Source: Sorex araneus (taxonomy: Eukaryota; Chordata; Mammalia; Eulipotyphla; Soricidae). Taken from it: a DNA stretch of 64,000 nt. The notes below the pieces were generated by a model. That model had not been told where the DNA came from and made no database searches. It worked only from the letters and a program-made list of their open reading frames with translations. Location: positions 32,176,057 through 32,240,056 of the forward strand of contig NC_073311.1 in assembly GCF_027595985.1 (NCBI RefSeq). Reading direction: 5' to 3'. The position numbers and the translations under genes are program-made. Of this stretch, positions 23,125 through 32,690 are shown piece by piece (position 1 is the first letter of the stretch; each line of letters starts with the position of its first letter).

Positions 23125-23708
23125 AATATGATAATTAAAACTTTGGTACATCTACATAATGGAATACTATACAGCTATTAGGAGATATGAAGTCATGAAA
23201 TTTGCTTATAAATTGATAGATAGCTAAATGAAATGAGTCAGAAAGAGAGGGACAGACGTAGAAGGACTACACTTATTTGTGGAGTATGGAATAACATAAC
23301 ATGAGGCTGACACCCCAGGACAGTACATACAAGGGTCAGGAAGATTGCCCCATAACTGGAAACCTGCTTTATGAGTGGAGGGGAGAAAGCAGATGGAATA
23401 AAGAAGAGATCACTAAAATAATGATGGCTGGAGGAATCAGTCGAGATGGAAGATGTATGCCAAAAGTAGATAACGGGCCTATTGTGATGGCCTCTCAGTG
23501 TCTGTGTTGCAAGCCATGATGCCCAAAAGTACAGAGAGAGTATGGGGAATATTGTCTGCCATGGAGGCAGGGATAGGGTGGGAAAGGGGGGTATACCAGG
23601 GATATTGGTGGTGGGGAATGTGCACTGGTGGAGACATGGGTGTTTGATCATTGTAACCCAAACATGAAAGCTTGTAACTATCGTATGGTGATTCAATATT
23701 TTTTTAAA
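23125..23708 (+). mobile_element. L1 3' end (ORF2 end or 3' UTR), 5'-truncated
   Basis: ACTTTGGTACATCTACATAATGGAATACTATACAGC and AATGAGTCAGAAAGAGAG correspond to the L1 segment just after the ORF2 core. A shrew-type 3' UTR follows (GTGCACTGGTGGAGACATGGG, AACATGAAAGCTTGTAACTATC, GGTGATTCAATA), then a T/A-rich end. A 152-codon minus-strand frame (23238-23696) lies wholly inside and is antisense to it, so it is not a gene. TSD not resolved. Confidence 0.72.
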
Positions 23709-24685
23709 AGGTAATTGAAAGGAAAAAGGGCAGGCAGGGTAGTAATATCTGTAATAGTCTTAGAAAATAAGCAGAAAGTAAATTATGCATGTTTTCCTAT
23801 AGAAACAGGAATTTCATTTCCCTTCATGCCTTAAATTTCCCTCAAACCTAAACTTCCTACTAATTTATAAAAATTCATCTGAGGAAGGCATGGAAATTCA
23901 TTATATTTTTGCTTTCTTTTCTACATTTTCTTTATCTCAACAAGTTACAGGAATCTTTAAATAAAGTAACACTTATGTAAGTTTTATCTTCGAAGACTTT
24001 AAAAATGATTAATATGTGTATGAAATTGGGCATATCAGAGCACTTGGTGAAACATACTTCTAAAATAAATCTTTTAAAGAGAAAAATTCAGTAAAATATG
24101 TAGTTTTACCTAGAATTCGCAGGTGATTCTTTTGCAGTCATTATGCTATCTTGTGGTCAAAATAATTAATATATTGAAGAAAAGAGCTCCAGAACCCAGA
24201 TTAGTGTAAACACATATTTTTTTCTCAAATTGGCTATTTTCCTTTTCTTTAAAAATAATTTAGAGTTCTCTTATGATTGTTAGATGACTCTTATCTTTCC
24301 TTTAGGAAAGCTGAAGGTAGTTAAGAAAAATTCAAGTAAAAAAATTCTTAGAATTTAAACCTATATTACTGTAAACAAAAGAACCATAAATTATAAGGAA
24401 TGTAGACTTTATTTACTTGAAATTCTCTTTAACTGTATTTCTCATAATTCTATCCATATTTGGTTAACCATTTTCTGATCATTATGATTAAAATTTTAAG
24501 TTAATACATACATATATATCTACACATAAACAAAGTACAAATCTATTTATATATACATAATTAAACAGAAAAACTCTTAAATTTCTTTAATCTTTGGTTT
24601 GAATCTTATCTGATTCCTCTTTAATATGGTATTATTAAATTATCCTTTAATAAGTTTAAGGAACTTTTCATGAAGAAACATAGCT
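23709..24685. other. Gene-free stretch
   Basis: AT-rich unique-looking sequence, no recognised element. Confidence 0.45.
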
Positions 24686-24700
24686 ATTCACAGACTGAAG

Positions 24701-24954
24701 CACTACAGCACTGTAGCACTGTCATCCCATTGTTCATCGATTTGCTCGAGTGGGCACGAGTAGAGTCTCCATTGTGAGAATTGTTACTGTTTTTGACATA
24801 TCAAATATGCCACGGGTAGCTTGCCAGGCTCTACTGTGCAGGCGGGATACTCTCGGTAGGTTGCTGGGCTCTCCGAGAGGAATGGAGGAATCAAACCTGG
24901 GTCGGCCTCGTGAAAGGCAAACTTCGTACCCGTTGTGCTATCGCTGTAAGGGCA
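24701..24954 (-). mobile_element. Family B SINE with 15-bp TSD
   Basis: Tail in plus-strand reading CACTACAGCACTGTAGCACTGTC, then the antisense body (AATATGCCACGGGTAGC, ACTCTCGGTAGGTTGCTGGG), B box CAAACCTGGGTCGG and head end TGTGCTATCGCTG. TSD ATTCACAGACTGAAG (24686-24700) and ATTCACAGCCTGAAG (24955-24969), one mismatch in 15. The tail is a GTGCTACA repeat without poly(A). Confidence 0.88.
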
Positions 24955-24969
24955 ATTCACAGCCTGAAG

Positions 24970-25706
24970 AGTGAACAGAATCTAGAAGATGTGCTTTTCC
25001 CTTTTCCCTTTCTCAACTTCTTCCCTTCCTTTCCTCTTTCCTTTATTTTCTACCATCTCCTCAACACTACCTTCTACTGTGATGTGTAGCCACCTTTTAA
25101 TATTTATTAAAAATTAAGCTATTTTTGTAATGAATATAATAAAAATGTGTTGGTAAGTATGGTTGTTGGTGCATTTCGATGCCCTGAGAAAATCAGAGGG
25201 AACTCCAGATATGTTAAGCTCTTCCAAGTTCTATATGCAAAGCTAAACAACTTGTATAAAAATAAAATGATCTTAACATTTTTCCCTATTGGCATTTATG
25301 GTGAGAAACTTAACTAGTGGTCAGAGAAATTTTTTAAAACTGTCTAGTGTTATTTTATTGAGGGACTAAGTATAGTTGCTATTGCAAATTCGAATTAACA
25401 ACAGACAAGGAAAAGAAACCAACACACAGAAGAAATCATTTGAGGACTGAGGATAGACTACAGCTTACTTGTTTGTGTGGCACTTCTCAGTTTAAACTTC
25501 TTAAATATAATGTTTAAAATCATTTATTGAGCTGAAATGATTTGATGCACACTATATTTTCAGTTGATCCTTTATTTTTTGTGATTTAAAGACCTCTTCA
25601 AAATGAACGCACACATATTTTTTAAAAAGATCTAGTAAAACATTAAGCAAATAAGCAATATCTTGAAATAAGGTATTATGTTGTCTGCACTTTCTGTTGT
25701 GGTTTT
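24970..25706. other. Gene-free stretch
   Basis: A pyrimidine-rich patch (TTTTCCCTTTTCCCTTTC) at about 24993-25050, otherwise AT-rich. No recognised element. Confidence 0.4.
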
Positions 25707-25718
25707 AAAATTTGGAGA

Positions 25719-25903
25719 GAGACCGGAGCATTAGTACAGTGGGTAGGGCGTTTGCCTTGCACGCAGCTGACCTGGGTTCAAACCCCGACATCCCATATGG
25801 TTCCCCAAGTGCAGCCAGGAGTAACTCCTGCTTGTAGAGCCTGGAATAACCCCTGAGCATCGCTGAGTGTGACCCAAAAAAAGCAAACAAAACAAAAACA
25901 AAT
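25719..25903 (+). mobile_element. Family A SINE with 12-bp TSD
   Basis: Variant head GACCGGAGCATTAGTACAGTGGGTAGGG, then TTTGCCTTGCACGCAGC, GGGTTCAAACCCC, CATCCCATATGGTTCCCC, ending TGTGACCCAAAAAAAGC and an A-rich tail. TSD AAAATTTGGAGA at 25707-25718 and 25904-25915. A clear poly(A)-tailed copy, in contrast to family B. Confidence 0.88.
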
Positions 25904-25915
25904 AAAATTTGGAGA

Positions 25916-26269
25916 AGGTTTTTCATGTTAATGGCCAAGACTATTTTGTGTAAGACAGTTGAACATGTAAATGCCTTCTCTTTTATTATGGTTTCTTATC
26001 TCTTGAAGTTTGTTTCACAGAATTTTGCTCTTTTGGCTGCCCTGATAAAATGTACAGAAATTATCAGTGATACCTTGATTTTTTATTATCTCCACATTTA
26101 TAGTTTGAACAGTTTTACTTAAGGAAAGCCCTCAGCAAGCTGCAATTTCTAAAATCATATCTGAAAAGATTATTCGGGTTATTTTCTCTATACAAGTTCA
26201 GTTCATGCTTGCTAAAATGGTGTTAATGATGTCATTCTTTAGTTGGGTGGTTTTTCTTCCAGATTTAAG
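25916..26269. other. Gene-free spacer
   Basis: AT-rich, with nothing recognised apart from a short plus-strand open frame without family resemblance. Confidence 0.4.
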
Positions 26270-26388
26270 CACTGTAGCACTGTAGCACTGTTGTCCCGTT
26301 GTTCATTGATTTGCTCGAGCAGGGACCAGTAACATATATACTGTGAGACTTGTTACTGTTCTTGGCATATCGAATACTCCATGGGTAC
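26270..26388 (-). mobile_element. Family B (or C) 3' fragment
   Basis: Plus-strand reading CACTGTAGCACTGTAGCAC, TTGTTCATTGATTTGCTCGAGC, GAGACTTGTTACTGTTCTTGGCATATCGAATAC, then homology stops at about 26388. It lacks the C-specific insertion, so it is B-type. Only the 3' half is present, as expected from 5' truncation. Confidence 0.75.
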
Positions 26389-27210
26389 ATATGCGAAATC
26401 AAGATAGACATTAATGAATTCAAGGGTTGTGAATTCTTAATCAATTGTTGAGGAACATGGCATATATAGGTCTGGTCTTTAATCTTTGGGGACTTCTCAA
26501 AGGTTGTATAATGTAAAAAAACTGTAAAGTGCATAGAAAACTCCCTACTCTTCTGGGTTCTTTTTAGTTTGTTGGAGTAACCAGAATAGCACCAGATGAG
26601 TTAACAATAGAACGTAGCAATTTAACTATGTGTACAGGGAATTTAGATTGTAGGGATTCTCATTTTTAGTTGCAGAGAAATAGGTCCATATTCTAAAGTA
26701 AAATCTGGATGGAGTTTTGGGGCCAAGAAAAAGTGGAGGGTCACTAAAAATAATAAGCTTACTTACAAAAATAAATACTCTGTAGGTACACATGTACTCT
26801 ACCAACTAAATTTACAGCTTCTTACAAAAAATAATACTGTTATTTTTTTATATTTGGGGGTTACACACAGAGGTGATCAATTATTAGAACTAGAAAGCAT
26901 AATAGAGCATCAGAGAGATGGAAACACAAATGTTAGAGGATAGAAAATCTGCTCTGATGTATGAAAAGAGTAAGAAAAACCTGGGGTCAAGGGATCTAGT
27001 GACTCTCTTCTACTTATTACTATTCTAGCAATCCCCATACTGTAATAACATCAAGTCAAATTACAAATTAGTATATATAAAGGCTAACAAATTACATCTT
27101 CGATAAACTTACTTACAAATAAGTATTTTGCCTAAGAAGTCATTTGAGTTCTTAGAATATATATAAGCATGTATCTATACTGAAAACCAGAAAAATTTTT
27201 TTTTTACCAT
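26389..27210. other. Gene-free stretch
   Basis: No gene or bounded repeat recognised. Confidence 0.4.
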
Positions 27211-27221
27211 GTTCACTTCAT

Positions 27222-27469
27222 AGACTGGAGCAATAGCACAGCAGGTAGGGCATTTGCCTTGCACGCAGCTGACCCAGGTTTGATTCCTCCATCCATCTCA
27301 GAGAGCCTGGCAAGCTACCAAGAGTATCCCACCTGCATGGCAGAGACTGGCAAGTTCCCCGTGGCATATTCAATATGCCAAAAACAGTAACAATTCTCAC
27401 AATGGAAACATTACTGGTGCCCGCTACAGCAAATCAATGAACAATGGGATGATAGTGCAGTGCAGTGCA
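27222..27469 (+). mobile_element. Family B SINE with 11-bp TSD
   Basis: Head AGACTGGAGCAATAGCACAGCAGGTAGGGC, B box GGTTTGATTCCTCC, body GAGAGCCTGGCAAGCTACC and GGCATATTCAATATGCC. It ends GATGATAGTGCAGTGCAGTGCA, a pentanucleotide GTGCA tail. TSD GTTCACTTCAT (27211-27221) and GTTCACCTCAT (27470-27480). Confidence 0.88.
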
Positions 27470-27480
27470 GTTCACCTCAT

Positions 27481-27935
27481 TATAAGAAAAGTAAAATACA
27501 ATTTATGTAAGAGTATCAGAAAAGTAAAGGAAAAATTGCATGTACAAAAATTTGAATAAATAATGGATCAATATTTCTCAGAAGTACAGAGAGACATGGA
27601 CATTTAGATTTTAAGGGATCAAAATGTCAGATGGGATTAGCAAGGAAACTTCATCCATTTCCATTAAGGTTAAATTTAAGAGCATCAAAGACCCCAAAAA
27701 AGTAAAAATTATTCAGGGATTAGGTGATGACCTACAAATGTATCAAGAATCAGTTTGACGTTATGCTTCTAAATAGAAAATCCAGTTTAAGAAAGCAAAG
27801 GAGAATGTTCTCAGAAACTAAAAAAAAAATGTAGTTTCACATAGAGATACAAATAGTAAAATGAAAATTTATGCTGCTATTGTTTGTACATCAGTTGTTG
27901 CTCTGGGAAAATTTTTACTAAATTGTATATATATT
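27481..27935. other. Gene-free spacer
   Basis: AT-rich, no recognised element. Confidence 0.4.
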
Positions 27936-27939
27936 TTTT

Positions 27940-28577
27940 AAATTTTATTTTATTGAATCACCATGTGGAAAATTACAATGCTTTCAGGCTTAAGTCTTAG
28001 TCATACAATGCTGAAACAACCATCCCTTCACCAGTGCCCTTATCCCACCACCGACAAAAAAAACAAAAACAAAAACACAGTACGCCTCTCATCCCGTCCA
28101 CCCCTGCACACCCTGCCCCCGTAACTGATAAATTTCACTTTACTTTCTATTTACTTTGGTTACATTCAATTTTTCAACACAATCCTCATCATTATTGTTA
28201 GGAGCACCCCACTAGAGTCAGACATGTTGTGAAGGGGAATGAAGTCGCGCGGTTTTGGATTTCTGTACTTTAACAACTAAGTCCAGGGAGATTTCTTCCG
28301 GATATTGGATCATTGCAAGCTTGTAAACTCCATCTGTGGCCATCATATTATGGCATCCCCACGCCCTTCATCCCTGGGAACAGACAGGTGAGAGAGAGAA
28401 ATACCTTTCCCCTCCTGGGCGGGCATGGGGTCGCGGTTTTGTTCTCAGGCTGGAGACATTCTGCAAGTAGCTGCCCATGTTGAATTTAGTTCAGCTGGGT
28501 CTGGATTCACGCTCGTGCAGCTGCGGAGGAGCCGCACGTGCGTGTGGCCCCCGGGGTCACATCTCAACAGCGGCCTT
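27940..28577 (-). mobile_element. 5'-truncated L1 3' UTR insertion with TSD
   Basis: Antisense. The left end is the reversed L1 terminus (TTATTGAATCACCATGTGGAAA, TGCTTTCAGGCTTAAGTC, CCATCCCTTCACCAGTGCCC), matching in reverse the sense 3' end at 31.33-31.44 kb. Further right is a CpG-rich part (28400-28575). Direct repeats close to AATTGTATAT plus a T-run flank it (27921-27938 and 28578-28592), consistent with an L1 TSD. Frames inside (for example 28425-28676) are not genes. Confidence 0.78.
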
Positions 28578-28592
28578 AATTGTATATTTTTT

Positions 28593-30159
28593 TGTCAGCG
28601 TTTGGAATTATTAAGACACAAAGAGTCCTTCCTAACCTTCCTAAATATTTTCTTTTGGTTGGGCCAGCACATATAACAGAGCTCAGGGACTACTCCCAAT
28701 GTTGACAATTTTGAATCTCAAATTAAAAACTGCATTAAAAAATGAGAAAATGTTTTCCAATAATAATAAATGGTAAAAGTGATTCCAAATTATTTGTTGT
28801 ATGTTAATCCTAATCAAATATGACTGTTTCTGATTGTGTTTATCTTTATATTTTCATTGGATCATGCCAGCCATGGAATTATTACTGAGTCATTAAATGC
28901 ATGAATAAATGACCTTAATTATTTTTATAATGTCCTTTCAATATTAAATGTCAGATTCCTTACACTGGTTGGATCTAAATATTGAGTGGTTACCCTATCA
29001 TTTTTAAGCATATAGTCTGTAACTACATGATATAAAGTAAAATTATTAAAGATGGATATGTAACTCAGAATTAAAACACACATTTTGTATGCCTGGGCCT
29101 CTGAGTATAAATTCCAGTGCCTTTCCCAAAGCAAAACTTAAATATTTAATATCTGTCTGTTTATGTAAGCAAACAGTCCTCAAAGACATCTAATGATATC
29201 TTGTACTTGAATTCTTTGTCCTCTGATGCTTAGAATCCCAGACTTCTAACACAAACTAAAATATAAAAATAAGTTTTTTCCACATAAACTCTTTTACAAT
29301 TTAAGCATGTCAAACTATTCTATCTCTATATTTACAGTTTTGCATTTGATTGTCCATAATTTAAATTTTCTTTTTCCTTATTTAGATATGCAATTGGTTA
29401 ATTCCAACAAACACATGGCTGGTGACTTATTTAATCCCCCATATTTCTCTCCATGTTGTGATTCTCTTATCCAATTCTTTGAAAGGGGATTGTAAATTCA
29501 AACTTTATTTAGTTTGTTTCTAGAAACATGCAAATTGTTGGAGCAGGAGAGAATTTCTTTTCCATGATTCAAAAATATGTATAGTCCCTGAAGATTCTGA
29601 TTTAAGACTAAATTATAGCAGTCATAAATTATTTATGATTTATTTTTGCAACTTTATAATTCATAACAAAATAGTTACCCTTTTGTAAAGATGCTACCAA
29701 ATTGAATTTGAAGTTTATTTATATAAAATTTAACCAATCAATTTTTAAGAGCTCTATATCAGATTCTCTATTAGCCATTTATTTTGTTTCCAACAAAACC
29801 TTTGTGAATTGCTATATAGGACTCTAATCATAAATATATAAAGCACAAATCTCTGTTCCCGAGCTCATTGGAGTCCTGTAACTAAATAGACATATTTCTA
29901 AAAGAATTATTAACTTATGGAGAGTAAAACCATAAACATTACCACAAGTATACTGAGACAATAATTTAAAACAAATGAGTAAATATGTACATATTTTATT
30001 ATCTGGATAAAATAGTTGCTCAACAACTGTATAGGAATTCAGAGAAGAGGTTCACCACTAACTGAATTGATGAAAGCAAGCTTGAGAGAAAATTAATCAT
30101 TGAGCGGGTACTAAGAAACAAGAAGAGTTTGTCCTGGAAGAAAGATTATGGCAAGAGTA
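28593..30159. other. Gene-free stretch
   Basis: AT-rich unique-looking sequence of about 1.6 kb with no SINE or L1 recognised. Confidence 0.45.
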
Positions 30160-30174
30160 AGAAATAATGTTTTA

Positions 30175-30357
30175 GTGGCTGGAATGATAGCACAGGTGTA
30201 GGGCATTTGCCTTGCACACAGCCGACCCAGGTTCAATTCCCAGCATCTAATTATGGTTCCCCCAGCAGCGCCAAGAGTGATTCCTGAGTGAATGAGCCAG
30301 GAGTAACCCCTGTGCATCGCCGAGTGTGACCCAATAAGAAAAAAAAAAGAAAAAAAA
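30175..30357 (+). mobile_element. Family A SINE with 15-bp TSD
   Basis: Head GTGGCTGGAATGATAGCACAGG, then GCCTTGCACACAGCCGACCC, GGTTCAATTCCCAGCATC, TGTGCATCGCCGAGTGTGACCC and a (A)nG tail. TSD AGAAATAATGTTTTA (30160-30174) and AGAAAGAATGTTTTA (30358-30372). Relatively young. Confidence 0.9.
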
Positions 30358-30519
30358 AGAAAGAATGTTTTACATTTGTAAGTCTTTTTTTTGGTTGAAA
30401 CTCAAGGCAGTTAAAACAGAAACTAAGAAGATAAAACAAAAAGTTCAGCATAACTAAATTTGCTTATAAAAGGGTTTAAAATCTTTATGTTTATATTATT
30501 CCCTAAGAAAGCTTCTGGA

Positions 30520-31457
30520 GTGAACTTAGAAATGCAGATGTTATTTCTACTATACCAGTTTTCCTCTTGTGGAGTTCAACCAGTGCCTTTTATTTCTTTG
30601 ATATCAACCCCTTATCGCATGGGTATTGGGTAAACATCCTTTCCCATTCTGTAGGCTGTCTTTGTACTTTGGTCACTGTATCTTTTGAGGTGCAGAAGCT
30701 TCTTAGTTTAAGGTAGTCCCATTTGTTTATCTCTGTTTTCACTTGCTTGGCCAGTGTCGTGTCAGCTGTTTACAATAGCCACAATCTGGAAAAAAACCGG
30801 AGTGCCCAAAAATAGATGACTGGTTAAAGAAACTTTGGTACATCTACACAATGGAATACTATGCAGCTCCTAGAAAAGATGAAGTCATGAAATTTGCATA
30901 TAAGTGGATCAACATGAAAAGTATCATGTTGAGTGAAATGAGTCAGAAAGAAAGAAACATAAATAGAAAGATTGCACTCATATGTGGAGTATAAAGTAGC
31001 AGAGAGGTACGAGCTAGCAATGATGCAACTTCTGGTAGAAATTTCTCTGGACTTAGTTACTAAAATACTAAAATACAGAAATCCAAAATCTCGCGGCCGC
31101 TATTGTGGCCACATGATCTCATATCTCTTCATTCTCAGCGATAGAAAACAAATTATCAAATGCTTCCTTTCCAGCAGGTCCAACTTTGGGGCGGAGGAAA
31201 CCCCAACCAATAACAGTGAGTTCTTTGTTGAAATATTGAATGTAATCAAAGTAAAGTGAAGTAAAGTGAAATTTATCAGCTACAGAGGCGGGGTGGAGGG
31301 CTGGAAGGGTGGGGGGAGGTTTACTGTGGTTCTTGGTAGTGGAATATGTGCACTGGTGAAGGGATGGGTGTTCGAGCATTGTGTAACTGAGACTTAAGCC
31401 TGAAAGCTTTGTAACTTTCCACATGGTGATTCAATTAAAAAAGGGGGGGGGGCAGGG
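30520..31457 (+). mobile_element. L1 with 5' inversion (twin priming), perfect 14-bp TSD
   Basis: Two L1 segments in opposite orientation within one TSD. 30520 to about 30768 is antisense ORF2 (its reverse complement reads AAGAAGCTTCTGCACCTC, CAGCCTACAGAATGGGAAAG). About 30769-31440 is sense (TTTACAATAGCCACAATCTGG, AATGGAATACTATGCAGC, 3' UTR, GTGCACTGGTGAAGGGATGGG, CACATGGTGATTCAATTAAAAAA). The TSD AGAAAGCTTCTGGA is identical at 30506-30519 and 31458-31471. A G10 run and CAGGG follow the short A tail. The 95-codon frame at 30972-31259 is 3' UTR and not a gene. Confidence 0.85.
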
Positions 31458-31586
31458 AGAAAGCTTCTGGATATTTGGGAAAATATTAGCTTTGAAATGC
31501 TTTTTGTGTTACACAAAATTTGGTACCTGAACACCAAATCTGTGGATGTCCTTTTGTTTTCTACAAAGCAGACTTTGCAGACATGA

Positions 31587-31819
31587 TAGCACTGTAGCAC
31601 TATAGCACTCCCATCTCGTTGTTCATGGATTTGTTCGAGCAGTCACCAGTAATGGTGAGACTTGTTTTTACTGTTTTTAGCATATCAAATATGCCACAGG
31701 TAGCTTACCAGGCTCCACCATGCAAGCGGGATACACTCAGTAGCTTGCCAGTCTCTCCGAGAGGGACGGAGGAATCAAACCCAGGTCGGCCGTGTGCAAG
31801 GCAAACATCCTATACGCTA
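31587..31819 (-). mobile_element. Family B SINE
   Basis: Tail in plus-strand reading TAGCACTGTAGCACTATAGCAC, body AATATGCCACAGGTAGC, ACACTCAGTAGCTTGCC, CTCCGAGAGGGACGG, B box CAAACCCAGGTCGGCC, head GCAAGGCAAACATCCTATACGCT. The outermost head bases are lost. TSD not visible. Confidence 0.82.
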
Positions 31820-31846
31820 AAGTTAAGAAAATGAAGAGGGGGAGGT

Positions 31847-32025
31847 CAACGTTTCTCAACCTTTTATAGACTCCCAGGATATTCCAAGGGGACCATACGT
31901 GAAACATTCATAAATTGGGAATCTTGGTGGAGTCTGAGTATAAGAATACCAGCAGGATATAGATGCCCATAGAAATAGAAACAGGACAGAAGGGAACCAT
32001 GGTATAAAAATGTTGAGAAACGCTG
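31847..32025. mobile_element. hAT-like MITE (non-autonomous DNA transposon)
   Basis: A 179-bp segment bounded by inverted ends. The left end reads CAACGTTTCTCAACCTTTTA; the reverse complement of the right end reads CAGCGTTTCTCAACATTTTT. About 20 of 23 positions agree, and the CAGCGTTTCTCAAC motif is typical of hAT termini. There is no coding capacity. An 8-bp target duplication is not recognisable (GGGGAGGT against GTCTGGAT), so it is either old or the ends are misplaced by a few bases. Called on the inverted repeats alone. Confidence 0.6.
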
Positions 32026-32527
32026 GTCTGGATGGGCCATTTGATTTCTTAAATATGAAATTTTAAAAAAATTGGTTAGAAGGGCCAGAGACATAGAATA
32101 AGAGTTATAGTTGGAACTGGGAAACATGGGGTACAGAAAAGCAAAACTTAAGGGAGGGAATGGCAGTTTTGAGATTGTGAATGAACTTGAACAACTGCTT
32201 CTTCCTTCAAAAATGTTAAACAGATATTATGAGGACAATAATGTGCATGATCTCTAGAATCTGGAGAGTAAATTGGTCACAGTATATCCTACTAATTCTT
32301 AGTTATACAATTGCCAAAAAATGAATGGATTCTTTTTTTTTTTTTGAGTTTCCCAAAATGAACACATCCCTATTGAAATGTTATTGGAAGTCTCAAATAC
32401 AGAATTGCAAAATAGTACATTTGTGCAGTTTTAAGTTAGTAAGATTGTGATAACTTGCTACAGCAGCAATAAAACTTCACATATCTTTTATACTGAAATA
32501 ATTTGACTATACTGAATGAAATTTCCA
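32026..32527. other. Gene-free spacer
   Basis: AT-rich with a T14 run near 32332-32345. No recognised element. Confidence 0.4.
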
Positions 32528-32690
32528 TTGCTAGAGCGATAGTACTGAATGGTGAAATCTTGGCCTTGCATGTGGCCCAACTGAATTCAATCCTTGGTAT
32601 CCCACGTGGTCCCGTGTGCCTACCAGGAGTAATTCCCAAGTACAGAGGAAGGAATAACCCCTGAACATTGTAGGATGGACAAAAACACAC
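32528..32690 (+). mobile_element. Family A SINE, diverged
   Basis: Head TTGCTAGAGCGATAGTACTG, then CTTGGCCTTGCATGTGGCCC, TTCAATCCTTGGTATCCC, CACGTGGTCCCGTGTGCC, ACCAGGAGTAATTCCC, AATAACCCCTGAAC, ending in an A-containing tail. All family A blocks are present in order. Confidence 0.75.

Noticed and set aside
23238..23696. 152-codon minus-strand open frame
   Set aside because: Entirely antisense to an L1 3' end; the repeat structure explains it.
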